Part shown: one piece after another, positions 1 through 10,665 of the stretch | How positions within the stretch are numbered: position 1 is the stretch's first letter | Layout: the number at the start of each line of letters is the position of its first letter | The notes under the pieces: generated by a model | Seen by the model: only the letters and a program-made list of their open reading frames with translations | The model's database searches: none | What the model was told of the DNA's origin: nothing | From: Cacajao melanocephalus | Lineage: Eukaryota > Chordata > Mammalia > Primates > Pitheciidae | Reading direction: 5' to 3' | Assembly (NCBI GenBank): GCA_963573385.1 | Contig: CAUYLG010071551.1 | Location: forward strand, 1 to 64,000 | DNA: 64,000 nucleotides | Translations under genes and position numbers: made by a program

Positions 1-125
1 GAGAAATACCTAATGTAGATGACAGGTTGATGGGTGCAGCAAACCACCATGGCACATGTATACCTATGTAACAAACCTGCACATTCTGCACATGTATCCC
101 AGAACTTAAAGTATAATTTTAAAAA
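1..125 (+). mobile_element. L1 3' end, young L1PA-type, cut by window edge
   Basis: The sequence matches the last part of the L1 3' UTR: the block promising cheap spread of dates is absent, but the GGCACATGTATACCTATGTA landmark and the terminal CCCAGAACTTAAAGTATAAT are both present, followed by an A-rich tail. The rest of the element lies before base 1. Divergence from the young L1PA pattern is low, so this is the youngest L1 in the window. It has no coding capacity here. Confidence 0.93.
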
Positions 126-385
126 ATACATTATGAGGCTATAGCAACCAAAGCAGCATAGTATTGGTATAAAAACAGACATGTAGACCAATAGAACAGA
201 AAACAGAATCCATAAATAAATCCACATGTTTACAGCCAAATGATTTTTGACAAAGGAACCAAGAATGTACAATGAAGAATGGATATCCTCGTCAATAAAT
301 GGTGCTGGGAAAACTGGATATCCATACACAGAAACATGAAACTGGATCCCTATCTCTCACCATACACAAAAATCAACTCAAAATA
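126..385 (+). mobile_element. L1 ORF2 C-terminal fragment (older L1PB/L1MA type)
   Basis: Matches the 3' part of L1 ORF2, including the GGTGCTGGGAAAACTGGATA landmark around 301-320 and the nearby CTGGATCCCTATC block. The reverse-transcriptase frame is destroyed by stops and small indels. It sits just after the young L1 tail, so the young L1 probably inserted into this older one. It joins an old 3' UTR at about 385 with a deletion of intervening sequence. Confidence 0.85.
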
Positions 386-737
386 GGTTTATCTTATGGA
401 GGTAAATAGTACAATGATAGATACCGAAGGCTAGGAAGGGTAGGTGAGTAAAAGGGGGGATAAACAGGTTAGTTAATGGGTACACACACACAGTTAGACA
501 GAAGTGATAAGTTCTAATGTCCAATAGCAGATTAGGGTGATTATAATTAATAACAATGTATTGCATATTTCAAAATAGCTAGAAAAAAGGACTTGAAACG
601 TTTTCACCACGCAGAAATGATAAATACTCAAGGGCATGAGTACCTTGAATACCTTGACTTGCAAATGACACATTCTGCACAAGTACTCCATAAATTTGCA
701 CGAACATTACATATCAATTAAAAATAAAAATAAAATA
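386..737 (+). mobile_element. L1 3' UTR fragment (L1PB/L1MA type)
   Basis: Carries the typical older L1 3' UTR blocks: ATAGATACCGAAGGCTAGGA, the stretch with CAAAATAGCTAGAA, and the terminal CACATTCTGCACAAGTACTC followed by an A-rich tail at 718-737. It is probably the same insertion as the ORF2 piece immediately upstream. An Alu sits directly on its tail. Confidence 0.85.
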
Positions 738-1036
738 GGCAGGGCGTGGGTGCTCACTCCTGTAATCCCAGCACTTTCGGAGGCTGAGGCAGGAGGATCA
801 TCCGAGGTCGGGAGTTCAAGACCAGTCTGACCAACATAGTGCAACCTTGTCTCTACTAAAAATACAAAAATTATCTGGACATAGTGGCGCATGCCTGTAA
901 TCCTAGCTACTTGGGAGGCTGAGGCAGGAGAATTGCTTGAACCAGGGAGGTGTGGAGGTTTCGGTGAGCTAAGATCACACCATTGTGCTCCAGTCTGGGC
1001 TATAAGAGGAAAACTCCAACTCAAAAAATAAAATAA
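738..1036 (+). mobile_element. Alu, full length, sense
   Basis: Both Alu monomers are present, from the degraded 5' end through GTAATCCCAGCACTTTCGGA to a short A-rich tail. Several former CpG sites have decayed, as expected for an AluS-age copy. It lies at the A-rich tail of the L1 fragment. The open frame on the opposite strand (707-1024) is ordinary antisense-Alu translation, not a gene. Confidence 0.95.
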
Positions 1037-1054
1037 TCTTAAAGTGAGGACTCT

Positions 1055-1205
1055 CTAAGTATAACACAAAAACTGGAGCTATTTAAGAAAAAGTGATATA
1101 TTTGACTACATTTAAAATTTTTCAAATGCAAAAATAGTATGAACAAAGTCAAAAGACAAATTGGGCTAAAATATTTTTGACTCATATCACAAGCAAAGGC
1201 ACCCA
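1055..1205 (+). mobile_element. L1M ORF2 fragment
   Basis: About 150 bp resembling an older L1 ORF2 3' region: TTTGACTACATTTAAAATTT, CAAAGTCAAAAGACAAATTG, then a degraded 'ATATTT...CTCATATCACA' segment. It ends abruptly before CACCCACCTGGG. It is an isolated relic and may belong to the same ancestral L1 as 126-737. Confidence 0.7.
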
Positions 1206-1274
1206 CCTGGGAGTTTGGAAAAGCAGGACTGGATGACTAGGAACTTGGGGGACTCAGAATTTTTCCATATGAGA

Positions 1275-1560
1275 ATGGTTAAAGGAATTAGAGACGTTTG
1301 GCTTGAAGAAAATAAAATAAAATCTCAGAAATTAAATGTTTTTGCCTTTCTCAAAGGCCATCACAGAGAAAAAAAAATAATAGCGTTTCTTTCTTCAGGG
1401 AACCAGTATTAATAGGTAGTTGTTACAGGGAAAGGTCTGATGTTTAAAATTAGCTGGATTTAAAAAAAAAAAAATCCTTTGCTCATCAGACACCAAAGGT
1501 GGCATGTGCTGCCCCAGTAAGTGGAGAGGTCCAAAGCCCACAAATAGTGACCTTCTAACT
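1275..1560 (+). repeat. Possible L3/CR1-type LINE relic
   Basis: Weak, ordered similarity to the mammalian L3 (CR1 clade) 3' region: GAATTAGAGACGTTTGGCTT at about 1287, GTTACAGGGAAAGG near 1422, and a GTGCTGCC...GTGGAGAGGTCC block near 1507-1533. Order and spacing fit, but identity is low and no reading frame survives. It could also be chance similarity in old unique DNA. Confidence 0.35.
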
Positions 1561-2069
1561 CAGGTACTTAAGGGTCTATAGGACAAATGACACCTTGCAA
1601 GCAAGTATCCAACAACAAGTATCCAAATGGGAGTTTTTGGTTTTTGTTTTCCCTGATGTAGCCCAGGGATACGACAGACTATACATTTTTTAGAAAACAA
1701 TTTTATTCATGAATTTCACAACAAGTCCCTTCTCTAACTCCCGGGGACCAGTAATCCTATGACACTCAATCCTCAGGAATAAAGCCTCCTGTCAAAGCTG
1801 AGATAACATTTACTGGGGAGCAACGTCCTCATGAGTTTACTCCTCATGAGTTTACTTTCAGATGGAAAGGAGCAGGTAGATAATTCAGCAACAGAAACAC
1901 ACATGATTATTCAGGGCTGTATTTGAATAGAAATGGTCCAGTTCCTTTGGCTGAAATAGCAGAAACACTGTGAGGTGGTTTTTCAGATTAATTGCTAAGG
2001 CTGTGCCCAGCCATAGGATTCTATTACCTCATGATAATCTTCTATACATTTACAATAAAACTACTTCAT
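1561..2069. other. Unassigned sequence with a small tandem duplication
   Basis: No gene or recognisable repeat. It contains a perfect 15-bp tandem duplication (TCCTCATGAGTTTAC at 1826-1840 and 1841-1855), which looks like a simple replication-slippage event. Confidence 0.6.
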
Positions 2070-2265
2070 TTTGGTTGTGCTTTATGGTTTACAAAAGACT
2101 TTTGCATACATCATTCCGCATGAATTTCACAATAGCCTTGTGACAAAAGCCAGCAAGGGTTACCATCCCCATTTTACAGAGAAAGCTCGGAAAGAATCTC
2201 ATAGCTAACATGGAGTGGTGTCTGACCCCCGACTCAGGTCTCCTGATTCCAAGTCAAAGGTACTT
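2070..2265 (-). mobile_element. MIR SINE, antisense
   Basis: The plus strand shows the reverse complement of the MIR core and 3' part: a degraded 'CACAATAGCCTTGTGA' stretch, CCCCATTTTACAGAGAAAGC, and an ending that matches the reverse of the MIR tRNA-proximal region (CAGGTCTCCTGATTCCAAGT). Divergence is high, typical of this pre-eutherian SINE. Confidence 0.85.
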
Positions 2266-4404
2266 GAAGTTTTTCAATGATTCTCAATATTCTCTTGCTA
2301 GATGTCAATCCATGGCAAAATTGTCATTCAAACGAGAAAAGAGAGTATGAAATTACTTCTGTAAAAGTTAAATTGACTCCATTAAAGCACTGTTTTTCAT
2401 TCATTGATTATAACTGTCTTAATTTTGGTATTAAAAAGTACTATCATTTATTAAGTGATAAAGGTTGTTTCTTTCATGTCTATAATTGGCAAAATTGAAA
2501 GTTGACCATCAACTAGGTTCTCCTCCCCACAAATTGCTGGAGATTTTTCTGCTTATTTATTCCAAAATTCTGGAAACCACCTAAAGGAGAGATAGGGATA
2601 AGGTAGAGTTCATGGGACTGGCCACAAAATTTAGGACAATCATTGTATTCAGTAACTATAACATAGTAGATGGCTGTTCTCGCCCTGGAGAAGTGCAGAC
2701 CATTCTAGAAGTTCTCAGACAAAAGTCTAAACACGACCTCACATACACATCCCTGTCCTATCCAGTGGTTTTTGGGAGACAATTCCCTGAAGCCAGAAAG
2801 TATCTGAAATCTGCATCCACCGAAACTTTCTCAGTGAATACCCAACGTGTCCTGAATGTGATTTAAGAGCTATCTAGAAGTCAAAAACAACGTAATTGTG
2901 TGAGAACAAGCCACATAACAGACATTAACATTAAAAGTTAATTGTCATTTACACATAAAACATTGTTCCTGACTGGAATTCATATACCCTAAGTACATTT
3001 AAACATTTTTAAATTAATGATGCCAAAGTGATCCATCATGCACTATCATAGCCACGTGCGGTTTTCATAAAGCAGAGCTCACTTATAATTCAGCTTTTAC
3101 CCAGTTTTAATTTTCTTGAGGTATAATCTGGCAATGTGTGAAACCACTTGACTCCTCTATTTTCTTTCTAATTTCAAGCCACAAATCTCTGGAGATGCAC
3201 TGCATTTATTTTCCCCACTGTACCTACAAAAAAACGGACCAGAGCACAACTTATTTTAACAGTGTGGCTTACAGAATGGTTAAGTCAATCACAATGAGAG
3301 GTGATCTCGAAGACGGCTGAAATAAGGAGATCAGCTTGCCCTCCGCATATGGGCACTGTGAGACGTCAACTGCAGGCATAGTTAAACCCTGACGCGCTGC
3401 GTGGACTGAAACCAGAGCCCTACCTCCACACTCCATTCACAAAACTGAACTGATGGTAATTAATTCATGATTAGTTCATTTCAGCTTAATACATGAACCT
3501 AAGCTTTTGTTGAGTGATGTAATATTTCAAAAGTGAGACTGTGCTATGGAATTTATTGGACTTCCTGAAATCACCAATGTAATTGTTTTTGCTGTTCACA
3601 TATTAGGCACAGTCTCAGGAGGAAAAGCTGATTCTTCTCATGTAATACTCTTTCCCCAGAGTTTGAAAGTCTGTCATCTTTCTCAATATACTCACTTCGT
3701 TAAATAGTTTACGGCTTGCAAGAGGGTCACAAAGTCTGAGTAACAAAATGACTGTCCTGACAGATTTAGACAATAAAACACCAGATTGTTATATAAATGT
3801 TTTTCTCAGAGGTTGTTTCTGAAACACATACTAAATGCAAATATTGAAACACCTGCATGCCAAGCACAACTCTTTTAACAGATGTTAATCCCTATGCATT
3901 TAACCAATGGATTTAGATCACATAAATATAACTTACCCCCTTTAGACTATCTTGGAAAACTACCAATTACCTTTATTTCAGCTTGACAAAGAAACAGTCA
4001 CTCCCTACATTATAATTTTATTTTATGTTAAAAATGAGAAGATCTAAAAAGTATGCAAAAAATATGAAAGCCAACCTGAAACTCAGGCAAAGCCTTATAT
4101 CAGAAGGGATTATGTAAATTGTCTACTTTCAGCATGAAAAATTTACAAAGATTGATAAGTTAAGAAAGTTGTTTCTTTTTTTTCTCCATGGTCCTGAAGG
4201 CTAAAAGGTTTGATTTAATTCCTCACTAACTAGGACAACCATCGGGAAAGCAGTCATCTTTTTTTCCTCCATTTCTGAGGCCTGGTGGGTACCCTTGCTT
4301 GTAGTTAAAACCTACATCAACATCTATTTCCTCCTTCGGATTCCTCTAAGATATCTTTTTAATTCTTCTTCAGTCTTCCAGCCATAAATCGTTTTTATGA
4401 GTCA
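2266..4404. other. Unassigned old sequence
   Basis: About 2.1 kb without Alu or L1. Short open frames exist at 2277-2498 and 2612-2866, but neither has a recognisable domain, a Kozak context of note, or flanking exon signals. A small cluster of retained CpGs lies around 3390-3405 inside otherwise AT-rich DNA. Nothing here can be called functional from sequence alone. Confidence 0.5.
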
Positions 4405-4640
4405 ATTGCTTAATAATGATAGATGCTATCATTTTGGTGTCATACCCTGCACTGGGCGTGTGATATACATTATCCCATTTAATTCTCAAATATCTCAAGA
4501 AATGGGTTTCATTTTCCACATTTACTGATAACTCAGCAAGACCACACAATTTAACCAGACACACATACTGGATAAATGGTACAGTTCAGATTTCAACCAA
4601 GTTCCAAAGTCTATGTTTTCCTCTTGGCCATAATGCCACT
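4405..4640 (-). mobile_element. MIR SINE, antisense
   Basis: Shows the antisense MIR order: a degraded 'CTGCACTGGGCGTG' stretch, ACATTATCCCATTTAATTCT, GGGTTTCATTTTCCACATTT, AAGACCACACAATTTAACCA and the closing CAAGTTCCAAAGTCTATGTT. The body is close to full MIR length. An antisense Alu follows 30 bp downstream. Confidence 0.87.
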
Positions 4641-4672
4641 CACATATCTATCTATAAAATAACGTTTTGTGG

Positions 4673-4978
4673 TTTTTTTTTTTTTTTTGAGATGGAGTTT
4701 GGCCCTTGTTACCCAGGCTGGAGTGCAATGGTGTGATCTCAGCTCACTGCAATGGTGCGATCTCCGCCTCCCGGGTTCAAGTGATTCTCATGCCTCAGCC
4801 TTTCAAGTAGCTGGGATTACAGGCCTGTGCCACCATGACCGGCTAATTTTGTATTTTTAATAGAGGCAGTGTTTCTCCATGTTGGTCAGGCTGGTCTCAA
4901 ACTCCTGACCTCAGGTGATTCACCTGCTTCAGTTTCCCCAAGTGCTGGGATTATAGGCATGAGCCACCGCACCTGGCC
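4673..4978 (-). mobile_element. Alu, antisense, with internal duplication
   Basis: Starts with a T-run (the A-tail on the other strand) and ends in GCCACCGCACCTGGCC, so the Alu reads on the minus strand. In the right monomer the GCAATGGTGTGATCTC motif is repeated as GCAATGGTGCGATCTC about 26 bp on, replacing the usual CTCACTGCAACCTC text. The plus-strand frames 4669-4860 and 4869-5069 are Alu translations. Confidence 0.95.
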
Positions 4979-5511
4979 TTCCATTTTTAAACATATTTTT
5001 GCCTTCCTTTTTAAGAGAAATGGAGGAGGGGAAAGAAAATTATTTGTGAGGGTTGCCAAGATAGTTTAAAGTCACATGCTGGTCTCATTCTTTCATGTCC
5101 GAACCAGACTGACATGACTTGTACAGTGCAGATAGTTAATTTGTCATAAATATGGATTCATTGCTGGATGAATTCATATCTGCCTGGATGATGCTGTCCC
5201 AGAATTTCATCCTCCACCTTGTTGCGACTCTTCTTCTGCACATTTGCATGATCCTATTTGTCCAAGCAGCTTCGGAATAAAAAAAAGAGCCAGCCTCGCC
5301 TTATGAGAGTCCCTTTCATCCCCTATATTTAATCAGAGATAAATCAACACAAGTCTCCAACACACTGAGATTAAACTCCAGTAAAGTCAAGCCGGGAGTT
5401 AGCTGTGGAATCCTGTCATGCTATAGCTATGAAGTCATAAAGACCTTCAGATTCTTAGTCTGGAAATTCCATTTTTTTGGTCACTATTGCATGACAAATA
5501 GGAAACTATGG
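4979..5511. other. Unassigned sequence
   Basis: About 530 bp of moderately AT-rich, non-repetitive DNA between an Alu and a local tandem duplication. No ORF, RNA or repeat signature was recognised. Confidence 0.5.
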
Positions 5512-5745
5512 CCAGTTTTTCATTTTGTTACCATGGATAACCTTTCCAATTGTTGCCTTTTTTCACACCCTCATATATATTCTCTATTTAGCATCTACAG
5601 TATTGAGTATTATAGTGGATACAAAATACAAATTTTTTATTTTGTTGCCATGGACAACTTTTCCAATTGTTGCCTTTTCTCACATTCTCATATATATTCT
5701 CTACATATCATCTACAGTATCAAGTATTATAGTAGATACAAAATA
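5512..5745. repeat. 117-bp tandem duplication, two copies
   Basis: Unit 1 spans 5512-5628 and unit 2 spans 5629-5745. Landmarks recur exactly 117 bp apart: CCATGGA at 5531 and 5648, and GATACAAAAT at 5618 and 5735. I count roughly 13 differences, about 11 percent, so the duplication is old. Because 117 is divisible by three, an open frame (5491-5766) runs through both units and gives a repeated peptide. That frame has no other coding evidence. Confidence 0.93.
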
Positions 5746-6822
5746 GCTCTTAATGTGGTTTCTTAAGATCTTAGACACTTCTTGAAAAGACAATACTCTT
5801 GTGAAACCATAAGAAACAGGGAGGTGTATATTAGATGATTAATATAAAATATTGGTAGAGGCTATAACACAATGAAAAGTCAATGGGAGAGAAGATTCCT
5901 CTAAAACACAGGCACCAAGAAGTTTGAAGGAGGTGGTTCTTAAAGTGTTGATTTTCTGGGATGAATAGCATTTAAGAAGATAAAAAGTAGTAAGGATATT
6001 GTTAGGAGAGTTTTCTTACATTTTGCATTACTTTTTTTTTCTTTTTCTTTTCTTTTTTATTTCTGATGAGCAATCAAACTGGGCATTTCTGAATTTCTTG
6101 CAAGCAGAGGCATGAACTGCCATCGTTCCAAACTGTCTTTTCAGAGATGTTTGTGTAGTTAGCCACCTTGGAAGGTAGAGAGAATATCTCTCTTTGGGGC
6201 AATGGAGCAGACATGCTAACTGCCCATTATAAAGCACTTAGTTTCCATAAGCTTAGAGTTCCTAGCCTGCAGTGCAACCCACTGCATGTACAGGTGTCAC
6301 CTGGCCCACTTTATGTCACCCTGTTGGGTGGTCACACTGTGGGAACTGGAGCTTGGGGTACTGATATAAATGCTAATACACCAGCTACCGCTATTGCCTT
6401 GGGTCATGGAACCATGGCAGGCTAACTTCTTAGCTATCAAGTAGGATAATATATCAGACCCCTCACAGTTCCTAACAGGTATATTTGAGACAAATGTCAC
6501 AGACTAAATAAAAGCCTAGAGACAGGAATATGCAGAGGCAAATGCAAAGAAAACACTATATCTCCAGGTAGTTTTAAATAACATCACTGGATTTGGTCCT
6601 TATAATTGAACTAAGAATACGACCAGCCAGATCTGCCAAATGAATTAATTATGCTCCAGATTTAAATGACCTACATTGTAAAAAGATTGTATTTTTCTTC
6701 CAGTGCCTTTTAAGGTAGAGGAGCAATACATTTAGTTAGGCTACCTGTGGAAGAACAGAATGAATCAAATCCCTTCCCTAAAAATGAGTGACACATCAAG
6801 GTGGGACTTACAAAAGCCCTAA
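5746..6822. other. Unassigned sequence, possibly containing an old LTR
   Basis: No gene recognised. The more GC-balanced part around 6170-6480 has an LTR-like feel (a TATAAA-like TGATATAAATGC near 6361 and non-repetitive GC-mixed text), but I could not match it to a family or find TG/CA ends. A T/C-rich run lies at about 6029-6060. Confidence 0.35.
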
Positions 6823-6827
6823 CCCAT

Positions 6828-7550
6828 TGTCTTAGTTGGTTTGGTCTGCTACAAAAAGTGCCATAAACTGGATGGTTTATAAACAATGGAGATTGGGCGC
6901 GGTGGCTCACAGCTGTAATCCCAGCACTTTGGGAGGCCAAGGCAGGCTGATCACCTGAGGCCGAGTTCCAGACCAGCCTGGCCAACATGGAGAATCCCTA
7001 TCTCTACTAGAAATACAAAATTAGCCTTGCGTGGTGGTACATACCTGTAATCCCAGCTACTCAAGAGGCTGAGGCAGGAAAACTGCTTGAACCTGGGCGG
7101 CAGAGGTTGCAGTGAGCCGAGGTTGCAGTGAGCCGAGATTGCACCATTGCACTCCAGCCTGGGCAAGAAGAGCGAAACTCTGTTTCAAAAATAAATAAAT
7201 ACATACATACATACATAGAAAACTCAGAAGATTGCAGATTGTGCCACTGCAGTCCAGCCTGGGCAACAGAGAGAGACTCTGTCTCAAATAAATAAATAAA
7301 TAATGGGGGCATATTTCTCACAGTTCTGGTGACTAGAAGTTTGAGATCATGGTGCCAGTGCTGTCAGGTTCTGAAAAGAGGGTACAAGAGCTCTCGGGTC
7401 CTTTTGATTAAGGGCACTAATCCCATTCCTGAGGGCTCCACTCTCATGACCTAGCTACCATCAAAATTTCCACCTTCTAACACTATCACATTAGGGGTTA
7501 GGATTTTATCACATGAACTTGGGGAGAACACAAACATTCAATCTATAACA
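6828..7550 (-). mobile_element. MLT1-type (MaLR) solo LTR, split by an Alu
   Basis: The plus strand reads as the reverse complement of an MLT1 LTR: TGTCTTAGTTGGTTTGGTCT at the left end, CTCACAGTTCTGG after the Alu, AGGGCACTAATCCCATTCCT, CTCATGACCTAGCTACCATC, and CTATAACA at the right end. The LTR begins TG and ends CA. It is flanked by a perfect 5-bp target-site duplication, CCCAT, at 6823-6827 and 7551-7555. No internal retroviral sequence is present, so this is a solo LTR left by recombination. Without the Alu insertion its length is about 310 bp. Confidence 0.92.
6891..7303 (+). mobile_element. Alu with duplicated 3' end, inside the MLT1 LTR
   Basis: A sense Alu from GATTGGGCGCGGTGG onward. 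It carries two internal rearrangements: a 16-bp tandem duplication (GAGGTTGCAGTGAGCC at 7103-7118 and 7119-7134), and, after an A-rich/CATA tail at about 7185-7218, a second copy of the Alu 3' end (7230-7302) with its own AAAT tail. The flanks AACAATGGA and AATAATGGG may be a decayed target-site duplication. Open frames on the minus strand here are Alu translations. Confidence 0.9.
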
Positions 7551-7555
7551 CCCAT

Positions 7556-8756
7556 TATGAGTTTTAGTGTTCAACATAATGGGTGATAAAAGCATTGAAA
7601 TGGTTGCAAAGTTTATTTTCAGTGAATTAAATTTAGACTTCACCAATCATGTTTTCCTTTCCACCTGAGTCACCAAGAAGTTAAGAGCCAATTGAACTCA
7701 GCTTTACTGCCATTGGTCTGAATAGTTCTAATTCTCGCTAGCTTTGACCTTCACATGACATTTCTGCTAGCCTTGACTTTCTATTCGTACATGCTTTGTA
7801 ACTTATTTTACATATTGATACTTAACCCCTCAAATCTTTTCTGAAGTGAAGAGACTATTTATTAGTTAATATAGATCATTGATCATTTACATAATTGAGT
7901 TTTAATGAATCTATCAACTCTTTGCCCAAAATCTCACCTCCTTTTCTCAATGCCTTTCTAAAGGCAGAAGTAAAAATTCCAGCCAGATGTGCATTAAGCA
8001 GGCAATGTGGCTACATTCTTCAATCTCCATATGCTGCATAATGATTTTCTGCTCATTCAGCGAACAATCCAGGAGCTGGGAGATGGAGAAAGGAAGTCCA
8101 ACTACTTACATTTTTTTTCCAAAGAGTCACAAAGATTCCTGTGATCATGGAGGGTAAAGGTGCTATCCAGATTGTGTCTAAATACTATACTGATTGGCTC
8201 TACATAAAAGTGTACAAAGAATGTGCTTGCAGATCACCTAGGCATATTCAGGCTGATGGCATCATATCAGCAATGTGTGTTTCTGCTAAATTGCACTTTT
8301 TTTGTTTGTGACTTGATGGTTTTCCTTTAAGCCTGTTCTGTGGGCAGAAGTCTACTCTGTTTTCCAAAGTGCTGAATTAGATCTGATTGTAATATGTTTA
8401 CAGAGACATCTAACTTTTTCAGATCAGTAGAGTTGCATTTAATACTAAAAATGTCACATGTCCCTGCATTTTCCAATAAATCTATCCAAAGCCTTCATTT
8501 GACACTTTGTGTTATGCTGAAATTACAAATATTCTAAGTATAGCCTTTCTAGAGATTATTAGATAACATTCTGAAAGCTTCTCAATGTTAAACTGTACTT
8601 AATTTTGATTACTTATCACAGATCTCAATAGGCATTTCAATGTAGTTTATATGCATATTCTAAAAATAGAACATTAAATCTATAGATGCTGTCTGTGTTT
8701 TAAGAACATCTAAAAAACAAGTTGTTTTTAATAGAACCTGTTTTAGTGACCAAATT
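7556..8756. other. Unassigned repeat-poor sequence
   Basis: About 1.2 kb without recognisable interspersed repeats, AT-rich, with no long open frame. Just at its start an 11-bp perfect inverted repeat (CACCCATTATG at 7549-7559, complement at 7575-7585, 15-nt loop) overlaps the LTR edge. I cannot tell whether the block is conserved. Confidence 0.5.
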
Positions 8757-8764
8757 AACTACAG

Positions 8765-9035
8765 CAGAGGTCCTCAACCCCGAGGCCTCTGACTGATACT
8801 GGTCCACAGCCTGTTAGGAACAGCAGGAGGTGAGTGGTGGTGGAGGGAGCATTACTCTCCGAGCTCCATCTCCTGTCAGATCAGCAGTGGCATTAGATTG
8901 TCATAGAATCATGAGCCCTATTGTGAACTGCACATGTGAGGGATCTAGGTTGCTCACTCTCATGAGATGGAACAGTTTCATCCCAAAATCATTGCCCCCC
9001 ACCATCCGTGGTACCAGAAATGTAGGGGACCGCCA
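8765..9035. mobile_element. Short non-autonomous hAT-like DNA transposon
   Basis: Terminal inverted repeats are recognisable: CAGAGGTCCTCAACC at the left and the complementary AGGGGACCGCCA at the right. Internal text such as CTGTTAGGAACAGCAGGAGG, GTCAGATCAGCAGTGGCATT and TGTGAGGGATCTAGGTTGCT belongs to a common human medium-reiterated family whose name I will not guess. Flanks AACTACAG (8757-8764) and AACTGTAG (9036-9043) make an 8-bp target-site duplication with two mismatches, as expected for hAT. Confidence 0.85.
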
Positions 9036-9067
9036 AACTGTAGCATTATTGCTACTTAACTTTCGCA

Positions 9068-9195
9068 TTGTGACATAGTTTTACACATTTTTATATTTTA
9101 AAATATATATTTTTATGTATTTAAAGATACATGATTTTGTCTAAACTAATCACTGTAATGGGGCTCACTTGCAACAAATTTTAATCGTACATTAA
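9068..9195 (+). repeat. Local direct duplication, copy A
   Basis: This segment is repeated almost exactly at 10876-11002 in the same orientation, 1808 bp away. Over the shared core (9068-9186) I see one substitution and one 2-bp indel. It starts 25 bp after the target-site duplication of the hAT element. It has no polyA tail or target-site duplication of its own, and I do not recognise it as an interspersed family. Confidence 0.93.
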
Positions 9196-9514
9196 AAGAT
9201 ACACATTTGAAAGAGGTAAATTAATGTGTAATTTGTGTTATAAAATGCAGTACTGCTTATGGAATAGCACTTGATCTAAAAACTGTAAAATAATTGCAAA
9301 TTAGTGGCAGAAGTCACTGTTACTTAAAAATTGATCCCAAACTAAAATGAAACAGTTCTGAATGATAATATATCAATGAGAATAGTTTTATTAAGTTTAT
9401 ATTTACAAATAATGTAACAGATCTGAGCAATTGTATAAGTTGAGAAAATATGTAACTACAAATTAATCAAGAATGGAGCAGCAATTCTCTGGATTATCAA
9501 ACACTTTTGTTTTA
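9196..9514. other. Unassigned AT-rich sequence
   Basis: About 320 bp between the duplicated segment and an L1 fragment. No ORF or recognisable repeat. Confidence 0.5.
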
Positions 9515-9840
9515 GCCTACCATATGATCCAGCAATTCTAATGCTGGGTATACACCCAAAAAAAAAGGAAATCAGTGTATCAAATAGGTATCTGTATGCC
9601 AGTATTTGTTGCAGCACTGTTTACAATAGCTAAGACTTGGAAGCAACCTAGTATTCCAATGATTTAGAGTGTTCTTGGATTGTTAGCAACTCAGTGGGTA
9701 AATGCTTGAGAGGAAGGACACCCCATTCTTCATCATGTGCTCATTTCACATTGCATACCTGTTTCAAAACACCTCCTATACCCCATAAATATATACATCT
9801 ACTATGTATCCACAAAAATTAAAAAAAATACCAAAAATCC
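9515..9840 (+). mobile_element. L1 fragment: ORF2 end joined to 3' UTR (L1PB/L1MA type)
   Basis: ORF2 landmarks CATATGATCCAGCAATTCTA and GGGTATACACCC, then GCAGCACTGTTTACAATAGC and TTGGAAGCAACCTAGT, are followed by a jump to the 3' UTR (AAATGCTTGAGAGGAAGGA, CCCATAAATATATACATCTA, ACTATGTATCCACAAAAATT) and an A-rich tail. The end of ORF2 and much of the UTR are deleted. No intact frame. Confidence 0.88.
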
Positions 9841-9964
9841 AGTGAAAAAGAAGTTCAGCTCAAAACAAAATCTCAGGCATGTGTTATTCATAATGAGAAC
9901 CTAATGTCATTAAGAAAAGGTTAAGTTATATTGAGTATAATTTATTTAAGAAAACAAGGAAGTT

Positions 9965-10439
<475 letters not shown>

Positions 10440-10665
10440 ATTGGTTATAGTCAAATGTCTGGGATCCACAGTTGTTTTCATACAGGACCAGGCAGCAAAT
10501 ATGTTAGGCTTTGAAAGTCATGTGATTTCTGTCACCACCTCTCAATTTAGCTGTTTTAGCATGAAAGTGAGCATAGACTGTATGCACAGTCAACAAGTTA
10601 CGAAATGGACATGGCTGTGTTCCGATAAAACTTTATAGAAACAGGTGGTGGGACGTAAATGTTGA
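10440..10665. mobile_element. hAT-like DNA transposon relic
   Basis: Text such as AGCATGAAAGTGAGCATAGA, TGGACATGGCTGTGTTCCGA and TAAAACTTTATAGAAACAGG matches a widespread human DNA-transposon family of hAT type that ends near 'GGTGGTGGGACGTAAATGTTGACTC'-like text. The termini are eroded and no target-site duplication is visible. The plus-strand frame 10441-10638 reads through it by chance. Confidence 0.65.

Noticed and set aside
1..1205. A coding L1 with active ORF2
   Set aside because: Only 3' pieces of several ages are present, with internal deletions, stops and an Alu insertion.
5491..5766. A 91-codon repeat protein
   Set aside because: The frame stays open only because the tandem duplication is a multiple of three; composition is AT-driven and no domain or transcript signal is visible.
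6170..6480. A second LTR retrotransposon upstream of the MLT1 LTR
   Set aside because: Composition looks LTR-like but I found no TG/CA ends, target-site duplication or family match.
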